Shown one piece after another: positions 5,697-6,851 of a stretch of 6,851 nt of DNA. Source of the stretch: Chloroflexota bacterium (GTDB taxonomy: Bacteria > Chloroflexota > Anaerolineae > UBA4142); the NCBI GenBank assembly GCA_023380675.1, contig JAMCRS010000377.1:1-6851 (forward strand). The letters are read 5' to 3'. The number at the start of each line of letters is the position of its first letter. Position 1 is the first letter of the stretch. Under the pieces are notes generated by a model that was given only the letters and a program-made list of their open reading frames with translations, was not told the origin of the DNA and did not search any database. A program made the translations under genes and the position numbers.

Positions 5697-6851
5697 ATGA
5701 ACAACTCCCATGTCTCGGAAGCTCGACGCTTGCGTTTGTCCTGGGACGCCGTGCTTTTTCTCATGCTCGTGGCGGCGCAATTATGGTCTTCCGAGCTGAG
5801 TGTACTTGTCCCGCCCGACCGGCAGGTAGATACGACGCTGATCGTTTATCTGACGCGTCTCCTCGCGTATGGGCCGGTGGTTGCGATCGCCCTGCTCGTG
5901 CTGGCTGTCTATGTAGCCGCGGACCTGTGGCTGACCGGCCGCAGGCAGTATACGATCAAGCTTGCGGTCGTGTGGTTGGCGATCATCGGCATTGTCATCC
6001 TGCCGACTGTCGCCGCCATCGCGTACCGTCAGTGGAACGCGCCGTACCTCTACGTGCACGACGGAGCGATGCAGACGGAGGAGGCGGCGCAATTCTTGCT
6101 CAGCGGCCAGGACCCCTACTCGGCGAATTACGCTGCGACGCCGATGGCGCAGTGGCCGTTCCACGCCACCGGTCTGGACGCGAATCCGGCGTTGTACAAT
6201 TTGGCCTACCTCCCTTTGACGTTTCTACTTGCGATTCCGTTCTATCTGCCCATTCATGCGCTCCTGGGGTGGTTTGACCTGCGACTGGTGCACATGGCGA
6301 TGCTCGTCGCGCTGGCGATGCTGCTTTTGCGAGCGGGATGCACTCGGAGCGACAAGCTCGCCGGGTTGACGGTGGCGGCGCTCAACCCGATGAGCGTCCC
6401 GTTCTTTATCGAAGGGCGGAATGACATCGCAGTCCTGTTCTGGGTCGCCGCAGCGATCGTGGCACTGCAAAAGCGCCGCCTCGGCTGGGCTGGGGTGTTG
6501 GTCGCTTGCGCCGCGGCGACCAAGCAGACGGCGTGGTTCCTGGTTCCCTTTTTCGCGCTGTACGTTTGGGGGGTTGTCCCGGGCGCGCGCTGGCAGGACA
6601 AGCTCTCGAGCTCGGTCCGGCCGCTCTTGCCGGCGCTGCTGTTGTTTGCGGCGATCATGCTGCCATTCCTGGCATGGAATCCGAGTGCGTTCATTCACGG
6701 GACGATCAGCTATGCGTCGGGCTTGCCGGGAGGTTTGAGCTATCCGATCAACAGCCTGGGATTCGGGAGCCTGGTCCTCGCGCTGGGCTGGGTGGAGCAC
6801 ATTACGGACTCGTTCCCGTTCTCCCTGTTTCAGCTCGTGTTCGGTGGCCTG
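5697..6851 (+). CDS. GT87-like (DUF2029) GT-C glycosyltransferase, C-terminus cut by window edge
   Basis: The frame is open for 385 codons from the ATG at 5697 to the last base of the window. An in-frame TGA (5670-5672) lies upstream with no other start codon between, and GGATGG (5684-5689) is a modest ribosome site 7 nt away, so the start is sound. Hydrophobic segments at about 14-31, 56-79 and 87-110 are followed by an outer loop with HDGAMQTEEAAQFLLSGQDP (121-140) and Tyr141. The Asp-Gly, paired Glu and Asp-Pro-Tyr are the usual hallmark of GT87 and related GT-C enzymes. ALNPMSVPFFIEGRNDIAVL (228-247) and AAATKQTAWFLVPFF (272-286) follow, again family-like (NP, G-x-ND and KQ patterns), then FLAWNPSAF (324-332). 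GT87 members include polyprenyl-phosphate-mannose-dependent mannosyltransferases of actinobacteria. Family assignment is fairly sure, the substrate unknown. It lies 110 nt after the preceding gene on the same strand, so it probably belongs to the same surface-glycan cluster. Confidence 0.85.
   Translation, partial: MNNSHVSEARRLRLSWDAVLFLMLVAAQLWSSELSVLVPPDRQVDTTLIVYLTRLLAYGPVVAIALLVLAVYVAADLWLTGRRQYTIKLAVVWLAIIGIVILPTVAAIAYRQWNAPYLYVHDGAMQTEEAAQFLLSGQDPYSANYAATPMAQWPFHATGLDANPALYNLAYLPLTFLLAIPFYLPIHALLGWFDLRLVHMAMLVALAMLLLRAGCTRSDKLAGLTVAALNPMSVPFFIEGRNDIAVLFWVAAAIVALQKRRLGWAGVLVACAAATKQTAWFLVPFFALYVWGVVPGARWQDKLSSSVRPLLPALLLFAAIMLPFLAWNPSAFIHGTISYASGLPGGLSYPINSLGFGSLVLALGWVEHITDSFPFSLFQLVFGGL

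Noticed and set aside
6225..6800. Minus-strand open frame of 191 codons
   Set aside because: It is antisense to the GT87-like gene and Arg/Gln-rich without domains.

Overview
The window is GC-rich bacterial DNA holding one sensor-protein gene on the minus strand (cut at the left edge) and a run of four membrane glycosyltransferase genes on the plus strand (the last cut at the right edge). A gene-free region of about 700 bases lies between the two groups. No rRNA, tRNA, CRISPR array, insertion sequence or phage gene was seen. The sequence does not fix the organism. High GC, Shine-Dalgarno-like sites, E. coli-type -35/-10 boxes and the protein families fit a free-living Gram-negative or deep-branching environmental bacterium, but no phylum can be named safely.

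Left part (1-524, minus strand): the N-terminal 174 residues of a PAS-domain signalling protein. It ends in a helical linker (ERKKAEVALRQARQAAESAA, then RAKS) of the kind that usually leads into a histidine kinase HisKA domain. The effector domain is outside the window.

Intergenic part (525-1229): no convincing gene, but rich in regulatory signals. Two near-consensus sigma70-type promoters point away from each other: minus strand TTGCAA-17-TATAAT (932 to 904) toward the PAS gene, and plus strand TTGCCA-16-TATAAT (1027 to 1054) toward the glycosyltransferase genes. Both imply leaders, about 370 nt and about 170 nt. The plus leader holds an 11-bp direct repeat and, about 30 nt before the first glycosyltransferase gene, a short inverted repeat followed by a T-rich run (possible attenuator). 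An imperfect palindrome sits at the expected start of the minus transcript.

Right part (1230-6851, plus strand): four multi-membrane-span proteins with GT-C fold hallmarks, each with an acidic residue or pair in the first large extracytoplasmic loop. They belong to four different subfamilies: a PMT/ArnT-like (GT39/GT83-like) protein; a PIG-V-like mannosyltransferase homologue; a DD-motif GT-C protein with a C-terminal soluble domain; and a GT87-like (DUF2029) protein. The first three are tightly packed (26-nt overlap, then a 9-nt gap) and probably form one operon. The fourth follows after 110 nt and may be co-transcribed. GT-C enzymes normally take sugars from polyprenyl-phosphate donors on the outer face of the membrane, so the cluster probably builds or decorates a surface glycan, glycolipid or glycoprotein. 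No polyprenyl-phosphate sugar synthase, flippase or polymerase is visible, so donor and product are unknown.
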